DNA of 64,000 nucleotides from Hofstenia miamia (taxonomy: Eukaryota; Xenacoelomorpha; Acoela), in assembly GCA_004352715.1 (NCBI GenBank), contig SCFE01000015.1, forward strand, positions 713,702 through 777,701, in the 5' to 3' direction. Shown in pieces: positions 13,617-25,000 of this stretch; the stretch's first letter is position 1, and the number at the start of each line of letters is the position of its first letter. The notes beneath the pieces were generated by a model that was not told the DNA's origin, searched no databases, and was given only the letters and a program-made list of their open reading frames with translations. A program made the translations under genes and the position numbers.

Positions 13617-14545
13617 CAGGCTGTTCATAAAGTCTTTTGCGGATTTTGATTGATTATACAGCAAAAACAAAAGCATGAAACATAATGACTCTCTTATTTT
13701 AAACCATGTAAACGTACATTTGTTATTTACAGAATATTAAAATCAATACAGAGAAATTAACACTAATATTGTTCAACATAGACACCTCCATTTTCTACAA
13801 ATTCATGCAAACGTTCCTTAAATGAATAAACGGAATTTTTGCACATTCCCACTGAAACGGTTTGTCTCCTTTCCCCTAATATGGCAATTATGCCGATTTA
13901 GAATGCCATTTACGTGAAATGTTGACTCATCTAAAAAATCAAACTATCAAGGAAATGGTTGCCTTCGTTAATTTTGTCGATCAAATTTTTCACGATGCAA
14001 AATCTTCGTCATGTATAGCTGCTATGTTGTTTTGAATTTTGCATGGAAAAATCTCATATTCTTTCTGATTACTTTATGAACATAACCAGCATTACAACCA
14101 AATGGTTTCGCAGCAACCATCACAGAAGACGGCTGATTTTCAAAATATTGAGCTATCTCAACAGTATTTTGTTCGTCGATCGAAGCTCTTCCTGATCTTG
14201 GTAAATCACAGACATTTCCAGTTGTTTTAAATTTATCAAAAAGTGATCTTATTGTGTTCTCACTTGGAATATATGGGCTATTTTCATTCTTAAAACCTCT
14301 TCTCACTACCGTTGTTGACTCCATTTTAGCCATCAATATTCGTTCGTCAATTCATAACATTCTCACACTCATTCTAAATTATCGCCTGTAAAATTAAACT
14401 TACTTATAGGCAATATATCAAAAGTAAATATTAAATGTACGTATACGTGGTTTACAATAATACAACAGATATTATGTTTCTTGTTTCTGTTTTTGCTGTA
14501 TGATCAATTAGCATCCCCCAAGAAACTTTATGAACACATTTTCTG
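13617..14545 (-). mobile_element. Decayed Tc1/mariner-superfamily element with TIRs of about 100 bp
   Basis: The left arm (13617 to about 13725) and right arm (about 14440-14545) are inverted copies. Both contain TGTTCATAAAGT, then ATACAGCAAAAACA, then GAAACATAAT, and end near ACGTACATTT. Divergence between the arms is perhaps 20-25 percent. The left end CAGGCTGTTCATAAAG is preceded by TA, the typical target site. The enclosed transposase relic is on the minus strand. The total of about 930 bp is shorter than an intact element of this kind, consistent with an internal deletion in the catalytic half. The right boundary is uncertain by a few bases because of a small indel near the terminus. Confidence 0.75.
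13785..14336 (-). pseudogene. Transposase relic with N-terminal HTH (DUF4817-like) of the Tc1/mariner class
   Basis: The N-terminal 104 codons (14336 down to 14022) are still open. They contain an HTH-type block (IRSLFDKFKTTGNVCDLPRS, then GRAS) of the kind that binds transposon ends, where the family has F..TGSV...GRPR. Further on, in shifted frames, DESTFHVNGILNRHNCHIRG is legible near 13870-13950. It matches the family block DE.TFH.NG..NRHNCR.WG around the first catalytic Asp. Near the end, HEFVENGGVYVEQ (about 13770-13815) matches the usual C-terminus. The part carrying the other two catalytic acids is missing. Stops and frameshifts after residue 104 make it inactive. It lies inside the long inverted repeats above. 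Confidence 0.8.
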
Positions 14546-15307
14546 ATAAAAAATAACTATAATTATGAATTATCGTAAAAAATTATTATCAAAAGTTAAA
14601 AATTACAATCATAAGTGGACATCAGAAAAAGAACACTTTACGCTTTCGTTGATAACATTTATAATATTTTTTAATAAATTTAAATCCCGATAATATGTGC
14701 TACAGATAGAGATAAATATATTAATTTCTTAATTCATTGACAATGAATATTTGACTACAAATTTAAAACTCCATTATTCAGAGTCAAATTGAATTTATGA
14801 ATCGAATGAATTGTATTTCGCAATATCCAATATAATTTCAACACTTATTACTAACTTTAAAGTTATGGCTGTTACAAAGATTTAATAGTCTATAGTAAGC
14901 ACATAATTTGACCTGAATAAATGAATACTTTTAACATTTTATGCTGTAATGAATTTTTATAAAAAACTGCATTTTTAAAAAATCACATTAATTCATAAAA
15001 ATATAATGAGCTAAATAAAATTGTGTATTTTCTCAATATTGTTTATCACGGAATAGTTTTTAATAATAAATATTTGATTAGTTATGTTATTATGTTTTAC
15101 CACTGATTAATCTAGCAAGCAATTAAAAATAAATATTTAGTTGCTAGTGCTTTCTAAGTTAACCTTAAAGACTGTTTCTTATTTGACAAAACAAATTCCA
15201 ATAAATAACTCCAGCTAATTGTTTTGACATCAAACATTTAAAAGTTTATGGCTTCAATTGGATATACAACATATTTTAAAATATCCACAGATTAGTGCTG
15301 AATTATG
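14546..15307. other. AT-rich DNA, no gene seen
   Basis: No recognisable feature. Confidence 0.55.
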
Positions 15308-15402
15308 TATATATATATATATATATATNNNNNNNNNNNNNNNNNNNNNNNNNNNNNNNNNNNNNNNNNNNNNNNNNNNNNNNNNNNNNNNNNNNNNNNN
15401 NN
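15308..15402. repeat. (TA)n microsatellite with assembly gap
   Basis: TA run 15308-15328 followed by 74 Ns (15329-15402). The sequence resuming at 15403 is a GGTCAGG-rich stretch (to about 15480) of unknown nature. Any frame drawn across the gap is an artefact. Confidence 0.9.
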
Positions 15403-16445
15403 AAGGTCAGGGTGTTTGGATTAGATATATCAGGTTAGGTCAGGTTTGAAGTATCGCAAAGCAGGCCCTGGATAAAACAGGATCAAAATCAGGTTTGACA
15501 GCATTCATGTTGTTTCACATCGATTGATAATATTTAGTTAACTCAGTATGTTTGGTACCAGTACTTTGGTTAACTACTCTTATTACATATGTGATGTGTC
15601 ACAGGCTTCCTTTAGCCGAAAATGGTAGTCTGAGTAACAGTACCTTACTGCTGTAATATAATTCCATGTATTCAACATGAATTTGATTTAAATAAACTAC
15701 TATATTTCTTAAGAAAACATAAATGATTGTAGGATGCAGCCATGGGCTTTCAAAGTACGTTTAGTATTGATGGTGATTGTATAAATATATATTGGAACAT
15801 ATTTTTACAGTATGAAATATCCATTTTGAATTATGTATGCATGTAAATCATATTAAGAATGCATAAAAGTAATTCTTAAGTCTATAATAAATTGAGCTAG
15901 AAACTATATTCTTCTATTTAACTTGTATTAATTTACTACATTAATTTTTGCAAAAAGCATTACAAGAAAATTCCACCAAACCACCAATGGAAGGATGTGC
16001 TTCCCTGTTCAAGTAGAGTAGGATAATTAGTCTTGACCCAGTTTTGATGCTTGCATCTTTACATAAACTTCAAACTTTTAGTTAAACCAGTGTTCTTAGT
16101 TAAACAGTGTATCTAAGCATTTCTTCCAGGCGGTTTATAAAATCCTAAATTCTTTTCAATAAATTAAAAATTTGATTAATATCTCGAGAATTGCGTCTTT
16201 CTTTTGAACTTTGCGTCAATTTGGAAAACAGTAATCAGAAATATGTTTGCTATCACTGATATTGTAAATATTGAATTCAAAATAATTCAGTGTTAGAAAA
16301 AACCAACCCTATATTCCCATGTTTTTGAACAGGAGACATTAAAGCAGATTCTAGCATATAATTTCAGATAGTCAAATGTTAGGAAAATATGATCTCCTTT
16401 TACCGTGAATGATTAAATTTCCTCAAAAATAAATTATAATATTTT

Positions 16446-16706
16446 TTGAACAAGAACAGGTTTGAAAAATATCACACTTGCAAAATCAATATTTGCCTCA
16501 CCTCCGAAAAATTTCTCACAGGCCCTTTGATGCAGCCTTCCCATCAGAGGTCGTTTTCTACTCTGCTATTAGTAAAAACCTCATTAGAATCAACCATGGG
16601 CGAAGAGAGGCTTGCTAGATTTACTCTAATTTCAGTCCACTACGAAGACTGTAGAAAAACTAAATTCCAATTTTGTATTGAAGCGCTTTGTTTAAACACA
16701 GCCTAG
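16446..16706 (+). pseudogene. hAT transposase relic, C-terminal dimerisation region
   Basis: An 86-codon open fragment whose middle matches the hAT C-terminal dimerisation domain. HQRSFSTLLLVKTSLES is followed by TMGEERLARFTLISVH. The family consensus has ERSFS.L..IKTYLRSTM...RL.GLALL.IH. The E of ERSFS is replaced (Gln before Arg), and the basic and Leu positions are otherwise kept. Residues before it (about 1-40) have no clear match and no BED zinc finger or catalytic core is seen, so this is the tail end of a once longer enzyme that excised and inserted DNA with 8-bp duplications. The many small hAT-type elements elsewhere in the window would have depended on such an enzyme. The usual length is 500-800 residues; this is a fragment. 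Confidence 0.72.
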
Positions 16707-17382
16707 AAAAAATTTAGCAAAATCTATTATTTTTTAACAATAATTTTTGTTTTGTTATTTTCTTACTTTTATGAGATGTAAGTCAATTTTGTAGATATGT
16801 AGGCACCCCTTGTTTGAGCGAAAGCTGGATCCGCGTCTGTGTAAGTCAATGGTAAATGCTTTGCTGATTTATGATTGGCTTTCACCTGCCTACTCAATGA
16901 AATGCTCCCACTTTTCTCTGAATTTTAGTAGCATTAGAGTTGGTATATATGTCAAGAATTTGCTATGATTACATGACTGGGTTTAATTTTAAAAAATTAT
17001 TTTATTAACTTAATTTTCCGTCCTTTTACTGAGAATATGTCAATACCTAAAACTGATGTTTGCATTGAAAACATCAAACATAACTCGAGAAGAGGTTGTT
17101 GTTTCTATAAAATCCTTTCATCTATGGAAATCAGGATTAAACAGATTTAAATTAGATTAGCCTTGACATTCAACAGGTCAGGTCTGGTACTCTGACAGGT
17201 GAACTCATCCTTAATATATACATTCATATGTAACTTAAATTAGTAAATAAATATGTATGGTGATTGACAGTAAGTTGAAGAGCGAGAAAGAGAGACTGGA
17301 TGAACCGCAATCAATAAAAATTAATTTCAGTTCTATTAGATAATGGCATATTTTTGGTTTGAACGATACATTATCACAACTT
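16707..17382. other. AT-rich DNA, no gene seen
   Basis: Nothing recognisable. A short AGGTCAGGTCTGG-like stretch lies near 17175-17195. Confidence 0.5.
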
Positions 17383-17835
17383 TTAATCAATAGTTGGAAA
17401 TTTATACTTTATTGAAGTTCTTGCTAAAAAATCTATTGATAGAACAAGCAAAAATTTTATAAATATCAAATTAATTTCATCCGGAAAATTTGATAGATTG
17501 CGGAGCAATGCTATGCAACAAAATTTGTAAAATTGTTTGGATAATGGAAATAATAAGTTGTTACTCAAAATAATTTCTAACTTCTGCAACCATGTGTATT
17601 TTTGTGCTGATGCAAACTTAACAACTTGCCTTTTTAAATTTGTTGAAATAGCCCAACACAAATAGCAAAATTTGGCGGAATCTACTGACCGATCAATTGC
17701 TCCAACTCTGTTTTTATTAATTTTGGTTGATTTAATTCTTGAAGTTAATTTTATTTTAGTAGTGACGCAGTTTTGTATTTTATTAAAATGAATTTCAAAA
17801 TTTATTTTATTTTCATCCCCAATGATGACAGGCAT
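17383..17835 (-). CDS. Unrecognised open frame of about 150 codons
   Basis: I do not recognise this. From the ATG at 17835 the frame runs about 150 codons to the stop at 17383. It is the longest uninterrupted frame in the window once frames made of Ns are ignored, and under random expectation at this base composition such a length would be unusual. The product is basic, rich in Lys, Asn, Ile and Leu, and has a CYLC pair near its middle and a hydrophobic C-terminal third (FIKFLLVLSIDFL). There is no signal peptide, no clear domain, no nearby promoter and no neighbouring exon that I can see. It may be a fragment of a transposon protein, a lineage-specific gene, or chance. Confidence 0.2.
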   Translation of the reverse strand: MPVIIGDENKINFEIHFNKIQNCVTTKIKLTSRIKSTKINKNRVGAIDRSVDSAKFCYLCWAISTNLKRQVVKFASAQKYTWLQKLEIILSNNLLFPLSKQFYKFCCIALLRNLSNFPDEINLIFIKFLLVLSIDFLARTSIKYKFPTID

Positions 17836-17850
17836 AGGAAGGCTTAGCAC

Positions 17851-19011
17851 TGAAACCTGGTTATAATTACTTTCAAAATGTAACTGATATAATCATGATC
17901 CCAACTTATGTCAATTGATGATTACAAAGCTTGTTGTGCGGTTCAAGGGTCTCATTGTAAAGCACAATTAATAAGCAGAATGTTAGAAATTCACAACAGC
18001 ATGGAAATAGTGCAATAAATATGACTCTAACAGGGACATAAAATGAGAATCCTATAAGATAGCTTTTGCTTCAGTTGAGGTTTTGTTGAAGATTATATAT
18101 TAGAGCCTTCACATATCAGAATGAATTGATTGTGTAAACACCTGGAAAACTCTTAAAAATATGAGTTCGACATAAAAGCTGTTTTGAGCAAATATGGAGT
18201 TGCAGCAATTTTCAGTTTGATTTTCAACATATACAGGCCTCGAATAGAGTTTCTACAGAATCTTTACTATCATAAAAGAATATTATAGTAAATAGCTATA
18301 ATACAGTTAGAGAATAGATCAATATCACGTTTTGTGATGCAAGCAGTGCTGATAGCAACCAGTATCCTAGCTTGATGAACAGAAAACTAGATAACTTTGT
18401 AAAGCCCATTTTTCTTAAAATTGTGTACCATCTTTTGTGTTCAACGTTTATCAAGTACATGGTCTCCCAGAAGTTTCCATCTGTTGTCAGTAACGACTAC
18501 CGCCATAAGTTATTTCAGCATCGTAAATCAAGCTCTTACAAAATCTGCGTTGTTGATTTTCTAGTACAGATATTACATACAATTCATTATAGACACACTT
18601 AGGAGTAAATAGTGGGTATATTTACCATAGTAGGGTACGCATGCAAGGCATTTTGAATGGATCATGTATATCATCAAAAAGTGCAAAATTCTAATGGCTA
18701 CAAAAGTTTTGCAACACAAAAATACTTAATTCATGCACTGCAATAAGATTTATTGTATCCCTTGTTTATTCTATAAAGCTCCATTCCCATGCTTGACAAG
18801 TCAAACCTCAGCAGTTTAGAAGCATTGGTAGGAAAGTTGAATGTTAATATAATTCACTAGCAGAACTAATTCATGAAATAAAACAGCAAAAAAATTTAAC
18901 TATATGCAATTTATTAAAACATTTTCTAAAATTACCATACATTAGGACTGCCTAACACTTTTTAACTCAGGCATTTCCTACAATCTTTGTTGGTATATTT
19001 CGATTAATTTT
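17851..19011. other. AT-rich DNA, no gene seen
   Basis: Nothing recognisable. Confidence 0.5.
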
Positions 19012-19019
19012 AAATGATC

Positions 19020-19051
19020 ATAATTCACGAACTATTAAAGATATCTAAAAT
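19020..19051 (-). repeat. Dispersed repeat, copy 1 of a TAGATATCTTTA...TTCGTGARTTA family
   Basis: In reverse complement this reads ATTTTAGATATCTTTA, then ATAGTTCGTGAATTAT. It matches 31633-31664 at about 28 of 32 positions and a third copy at 56939-56973. Weak similarity continues for roughly another 50-80 bp to the right. No protein explains it. Confidence 0.6.
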
Positions 19052-20261
19052 CTAAAACTTTACAAGATTGAAGATTATGTCCTCTTCATTAACGCCTTAA
19101 ACTCGAGTCTCTTGTGGCACTTTATCGACATCACGACAAATATATATTTAATGTCAATTGTTGCTTCCTAGCACTTAGGACGTCCTCATCATCTGAAGGT
19201 TAAGCACTCGAAGAATTTGAATGGTTTTACAATCGCGGATTTTTTTCATTAAAAAATGAATATTTTCATATACTTCAAACAAAAATAATAATTTTAACAC
19301 AAATTGTCACCATAGCAACGGAACGCATTTACTCATAGATGCGACCATTTCCAAATATTTAAAGTTTCTTAATAGGCTTGGAGAAAATAGTTTGAAATGT
19401 GGACAAACCTGACTGTATCCATATATTAGACTGGTAAGCTTAGAGTTAATAGGGCTAGGGCTATATATGACATATTTTTTGAATGAACAAATTATGAGCT
19501 GAAACATTGAGTTATTAATTTACTCACCCCTTATTGTGCAGATAACTGAGAAAAAGAAAAATGAGATTAGTAGAGGTTCTTGAGTAAAAATTTCTCCATT
19601 TATTTCTATATACCTATGAGAAAATAATTCAAATTCTATTCATTGTCTGATTCTATGTGCACAAGTGTTACGATTCTATAACTGGAATGAATTACTGTAT
19701 CGTCTGAGCTAGTGAATTTGAAACAGTGAATTTCTAAAATTATATAAATTCTTGGATAGATACAATCAAGATGCTGCGTTTACTGATAAGGACTTTCTCA
19801 TCTGCTCATGTCCTAAGGCATCGCCATCATTTATACAATTGAAATAAGAAAATTATATTAAATGAACTATAGCATGCATTTTCGAATCTGAATTGATTAA
19901 ATTATGAACTAGAGTATTTTTCTCATTCTATTGAGCGGAAACCAATGTAGTATGAACTAGTGTAAGCTTGAAATCATTCAGCAGATCCTTCAATTTATCC
20001 AATTTATTTGTTAAATTTTATCCAATACTTGCTTCCCACATTTAATCTTAACCTTTATTGATGCTGCAATCTATCATTCTACTCGACAATGTCACATCGT
20101 AATATTATTGAGCAGAATAGCCATGAATTTGCGTTTCATGCCATGGAAGGATGATGCATGGCCTTTGTTCACAAGTTGTAGCGTGTGTGCTTGAGAAATG
20201 CTATTAAATATACCCTTGTTCAAAAAATAGTTAAACATGATAAACTTAAAAAATAAAATCC
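19052..20261. other. AT-rich DNA, no gene seen
   Basis: Nothing recognisable beyond the weak extension of the repeat at 19020. Confidence 0.5.
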
Positions 20262-20508
20262 GGAGATGAAGAAATATGTTTGAAAAATGATGGCTATTAG
20301 CATTGTATTGACAAATCATATCAATTACAATTTTTCCTATATCGCTCGTCTGTTTAGTGTTAAAGATTTCTTTANNNNNNNNNNNNNNNNNNNNNGGAGA
20401 TGAAGAAATATGTTTGAAAAATGATGGCTATTAGCATTGTATTGACAAATCATATCAATTACAATTTTTCCTATATCGCTCGTCTGTTTAGTGTTAAAGA
20501 TTTCTTTA
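20262..20508. repeat. Exact 113-bp direct repeat around 21 Ns (probable assembly duplication)
   Basis: 20262-20374 recurs as 20396-20508 with 21 Ns between. This is an unmerged contig overlap by the same logic as at 6661. Confidence 0.88.
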
Positions 20509-21096
20509 TTTATTATTGATTTACAAACATACGGACAGAAAATGTCTTATATACTTCAAATTACTTAATGCATAGCTATTCCAAAGTTTGTTTACTTGAC
20601 AGTCTGGGTCAGGATTGAACAAATTTTGAATTATTATCTTCAACAACATTCATGTTTCAGCAGAAATTTAACAATATTTTTCAAAATATTTGAAATTTTA
20701 GATACAACATTGGTCTATTCTTATCTTACAAAATAAAGTCTAAGGTTATAATAAAAAATTGAAATCAAATACGAGATAAATCTTGAAAATTAGTTAGAAA
20801 TGTCTCAAACTCAGGACTTGCCACCCACTACCAAGAGAATTTTTAAGGCATTTTCAAGATTTTTTATTTAATTAAAAAATTTACTAGTAGGTGAGTACTT
20901 GGTATCTGCCATTTCAACCTTAACCTGTCCCCACCATTGTTTAAATTTCAGAATATTAATAAATTGATATATGGTAGTCCTACAATGATGATTAAGCAAA
21001 TTCCATCTCAAATTTCGCATTATTTTTATTTGACCTAGATTTTAGTTTGTTCATTATATTGAGCATTGGGCAGTAAAGCAGTATGTTTATTATGAT

Positions 21097-21734
21097 CAGG
21101 GTAGACCAAAAGTGACCTTATTTTTCCCTAAAAATTGCCAAAAAATTGCAAAAAGTAGCTTATATTGACTTTTCAATTTTTTACAATTATAAACAACAGA
21201 AATGTATTTTTCAATATTCTTGTAATTTAAAGGCTGTGAAAAGAATCGCTCAATTTCTGAGAACGTGGGAGGGCATTTTTAAAGTTTACCATAAATATTG
21301 AGACTGACACTAGGATTTTGCATATAAATAATTTCTTCCAGTGAACAACTAGGTAACCACTGTTTTAAGTAGTTGCCAATAGAACAAATATCTTCTCCTA
21401 GACCAGATATAACTGTTATTCAATGTATTCCAAGCATCTTTGATAGCGTATGATCTACTTTGCATTTGATCAAGAATTTCAATTAATGCAGTATAATCTC
21501 ACGATAAATCTATTAAACTTTTTGATAGAGACTCTCTGCTAACAGCTTTTTGGCTTTCTCTACAATTACTCCAGGTTTGTCAATGCCGCTTACAATATTA
21601 ACAATTTTTGGCAATTTTTTTGCATAATAAATATAAGCAGGAAGTAATGTTTAAAAGTTGACTTTTTTAACAAAATTTGACAAAAAGTATCTTTTATGGC
21701 ATTTTGAGGCATTTATGGCAAATGGACTGCCCTG
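21097..21734. mobile_element. Non-autonomous hAT-type element with perfect 8-bp TSD
   Basis: The left end CAGGGTAGACCA and right end (reverse complement) CAGGGCAGTCCA form short TIRs. The flanking octamer ATTATGAT is identical on both sides (21089-21096 and 21735-21742). Subterminal sequence is AAAAATTGCC/GGCA-rich in both halves, as is common for transposase-binding repeats. No transposase is encoded in the 638 bp. The intact TSD suggests a comparatively recent insertion. Confidence 0.82.
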
Positions 21735-21824
21735 ATTATGATACGCACACAATAACTGGAATGTATTCACAAAAATTTGTATTTTTAAAGTAATCATGCG
21801 CAAAGTATTTTAAATGGTTTATTT

Positions 21825-22007
21825 TTAATGAAATGCAGGAAAACACTTCTTCCCTTTGGATGAACAAGGATGAGCTTTACATTTTGTGCAAAACAAAATT
21901 GCCTTCGATGTGAAATTTTGATTTTTGCATGGTCCAAAATTTGAAAGTCTCTGGACAATACCTTCCACCATAGTTGTAATCGGGTTAAGATTTTCAAATC
22001 CACCCAA
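21825..22007 (-). pseudogene. Possible piggyBac-like transposase C-terminal Cys-rich tail
   Basis: Reading the minus strand from 22007, the last third of the frame has the pattern GPCKNQN...FCTKCKAHPC...KKCFPAFH and a stop. The C-x2-C ... C ... CF..(Y/F)H ending is the form of the cysteine-rich DNA-binding tail that closes piggyBac-family transposases. One cysteine of the first pair is missing. Nothing upstream on this strand matches the DDD catalytic core. The neighbouring frame (21794-22012) is a shadow. It could instead be another small zinc-binding protein tail; the call rests on the Cys/His spacing only. Confidence 0.42.
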
Positions 22008-25000
22008 ATCAACAGGTGGAATTTAAACCTAGTGGACTCGAATCCGATTTGTTAAAATTCGGTTACAAAATTGTGTGACAAAATTTTAGAATACAAACTC
22101 CAAGAAACTCTCAATCTTCAATCGTATTATTATATATCTATTTATTCATTCGGTTGCTAGTAGTCTACCTTATATTTTCTGCCTACAGGGAGGAAAAGCT
22201 TACTGGCAAAAATTGAGAACTCGTGCCACCAACTAGCACTAGTTCAAAGTGCTGAAAAGTGTAAACTGCACAACCCGATTCCTTTGATGTTACATCATCA
22301 GTAGTCCACCCTCAATTGATTATTAACAGTTAACGACCGTTTTGGGTACTTTTTGTACGCAGAGCTCTTAATTCTTCAACAGTTTTGAAAGATTTATATG
22401 AAACTTGTTGATATTTATTGACTTTTCATGAAAATCATAGAAATATTATATTTCAAAGTTTCAACATAATTTCAGCACAACAACCTGAAATATTGTTGTA
22501 TACAATGTAAAGATGGTTTGGGGTAAATTTTGTACCCCAGACATTCTGACTAAATAGATTGACTATTATATCTTGAAATATGGAGTGCGCTACACAAATT
22601 TGTCTAGGAAAGTATTCTAAAATGAATGACTTCACGGCCTTCTATATACTATAGTAGGCCTTGGTAATCGACGAATATTATCAATAAAATTGAAACCTTT
22701 TTGAAGGCAGATACAAGATCTAATGATAGAAACATTTTATATGGCAATGCTGATCATGTAATAGCTAAACCCAAATTTTATCTACTGATGCTCCAAAATG
22801 AATAAGATATTGGAGCATTTTGGCAAAAAAACGGCTGTTGTTGTAGACGGATATTCAAAAATAATACGACATTTTGAAAAGGAAACAGCTTTTTTGCATT
22901 TTACGAGAACATATTTGGTATTAAGAAATGGATACATTTATTTCAGATAGAAAGGGATTAATGAGACAAAGTTAGCCTGAAAGTTCTGCTTTGCAATTAT
23001 GGATAGGATTTGGTCTGGACCGCTATTCATTTAAATGGATAGATCCGGCAAAATTGTGCTCAAATAACTGGATACGATTAATAAAATGAGGAAAGAACTT
23101 AAAACAGAATTATTGGTAGGTAGTCATTAAATTTTACATTCCATTGTGTCGTGTACATTGGGAGAAATTCTTTGTATAGTTGGTAAATGAAGTTTTTCCA
23201 TATATCCTTAAGGCCATAGTCGCTTAGCACACTAATTTGTATAAAACGTTTTTGTAGGAAAAAAATTGAAACAGTATGATTTCATTCCTTCATACCATCC
23301 ACGAACGACTAGAGCTTGCCATCATTATAAGAACCATAACATATGAAAAAAAGGCAATACTTTGATTTTTACAATGAGTACTCGAACGATTTTTTTTTGA
23401 AATAAGTTAGGATTTTATGTTTTTATGACTTTTGACATGGAGCTTTGTGGTTTTTATGATTTGATTCCTGGAGAATTTGCTAAAGGATAAATCTGGCGCA
23501 GCTTTTTTGTAATTTAAATTACTTAGAAAATTCCAGAAAATCCTGAAATTTTCCATGCCCAAGCTCTAACAGGCTCGCTGTTTTTGGCCTGAAGCAAGCC
23601 CACCGCTCACGTACTGTCTCAAAATTGGTCTGGACCGGTTCGGCAGTCGATCCAACTTGGATTAATTGTTCAACCTTGGCCTGTAATCTTTTTTCAAGTA
23701 GTCCGTATTAACTAGAACCAATCAAAAGCACAAATCCATATAAATTACGAGCCTGGAATAGGTTATTGAACACAAGCCGCAAAACAAACTCAATATACAT
23801 GGAAATTATTTAAAGTATACTCTTTTGCAAAATTAGTCAAAACTTGTGGCCCTCATTTAAACCAGCAGTTCATTAACTTCTGTCCAGGTATCCTCCACAG
23901 CCCACATTAATAATTTTTTTCATCTCGGCCGAGCCCGTGGCCGTTTAAATATTTAGAAAAATTAATACTTTCAGCTTGCTTTCAGCTCGATTTAGACATT
24001 GAATATCTAAGCCCGAAATGACCCATACTCCATCCATAACTACATGACAATGCATGAAATTTTTTTGGATTGCAATGAGATTGTCAGTTGAAACTACAAT
24101 AATTTCTTCACTTCGGAATCCATTTGAAAGATTGTCAAATACAATAGACAAACTGCACTCCTACTCAGTGTTCACTATAATGAACAAACTAAATATCTAT
24201 CTTAAAGGTCGTGATTTTCGAAATATTAACCCATAATAAGCAAGCGGAATACTTAAACTATGTTTCTTCAAATGTAAAGATTTTGGTACGAATTAATTAA
24301 ACTGCGATGTCAGAATGAGGCTGAACAGTAATTAGTTAAAATTTTGTCACATTTTCGAATTTGAAACAAGTTGAGAAACTAGTTATCAACAACTATTGGA
24401 AAATTATCCCGCTTCTGCTTAATTCTAATTAACTTTAAGCCCATTAAAACTTTCCAAATGGTTCCTTTTCCAACTTAGTTGCTTAGACTTAATTAGGTTT
24501 GTGTAATATAATACACAACTGACGATTTAAGTCTAGGAACTCCTTACACATAATCTCATAAAAGTAAGGCTCCATCACTTGCTTCAAACGGTGAAATATT
24601 AGTTGAACCATACTGTTTAAATCCCAGATTATAAAATTTCAAATATTTACTCTTAAATATATTATAAATAGATTTCTAGAATTTTAATATTTATTTAAAA
24701 TTTGAATATTTTCATTCTTACATACAGACTGTCTCGCTCAAGCCGTTGTCAAGGAATTTTCGCATTTACTCCATCACTAAGCAACTTGGCATGCCTGCTA
24801 TAATTAGGTGTGATAGTTTAGTCTCGGATCAAGACAATAGGTAAACTAAATATACCATTTGGACTAACACCTAGAAGTAAAATAGGAAAGTATATTTAAT
24901 TTCTTGATGAAAAATATATTAGCAAGCAACACTTTCATTGAATTCAAAATTAATGTTTTTCTCACTGGTAATATATTTAATAATTTAGGTAGAAATCAAG

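Noticed and set aside
15403-15480. Several AGGTCA half-sites (nuclear-receptor-like)
   Set aside because: Spacing is irregular, the stretch begins at an assembly gap and no gene lies nearby.
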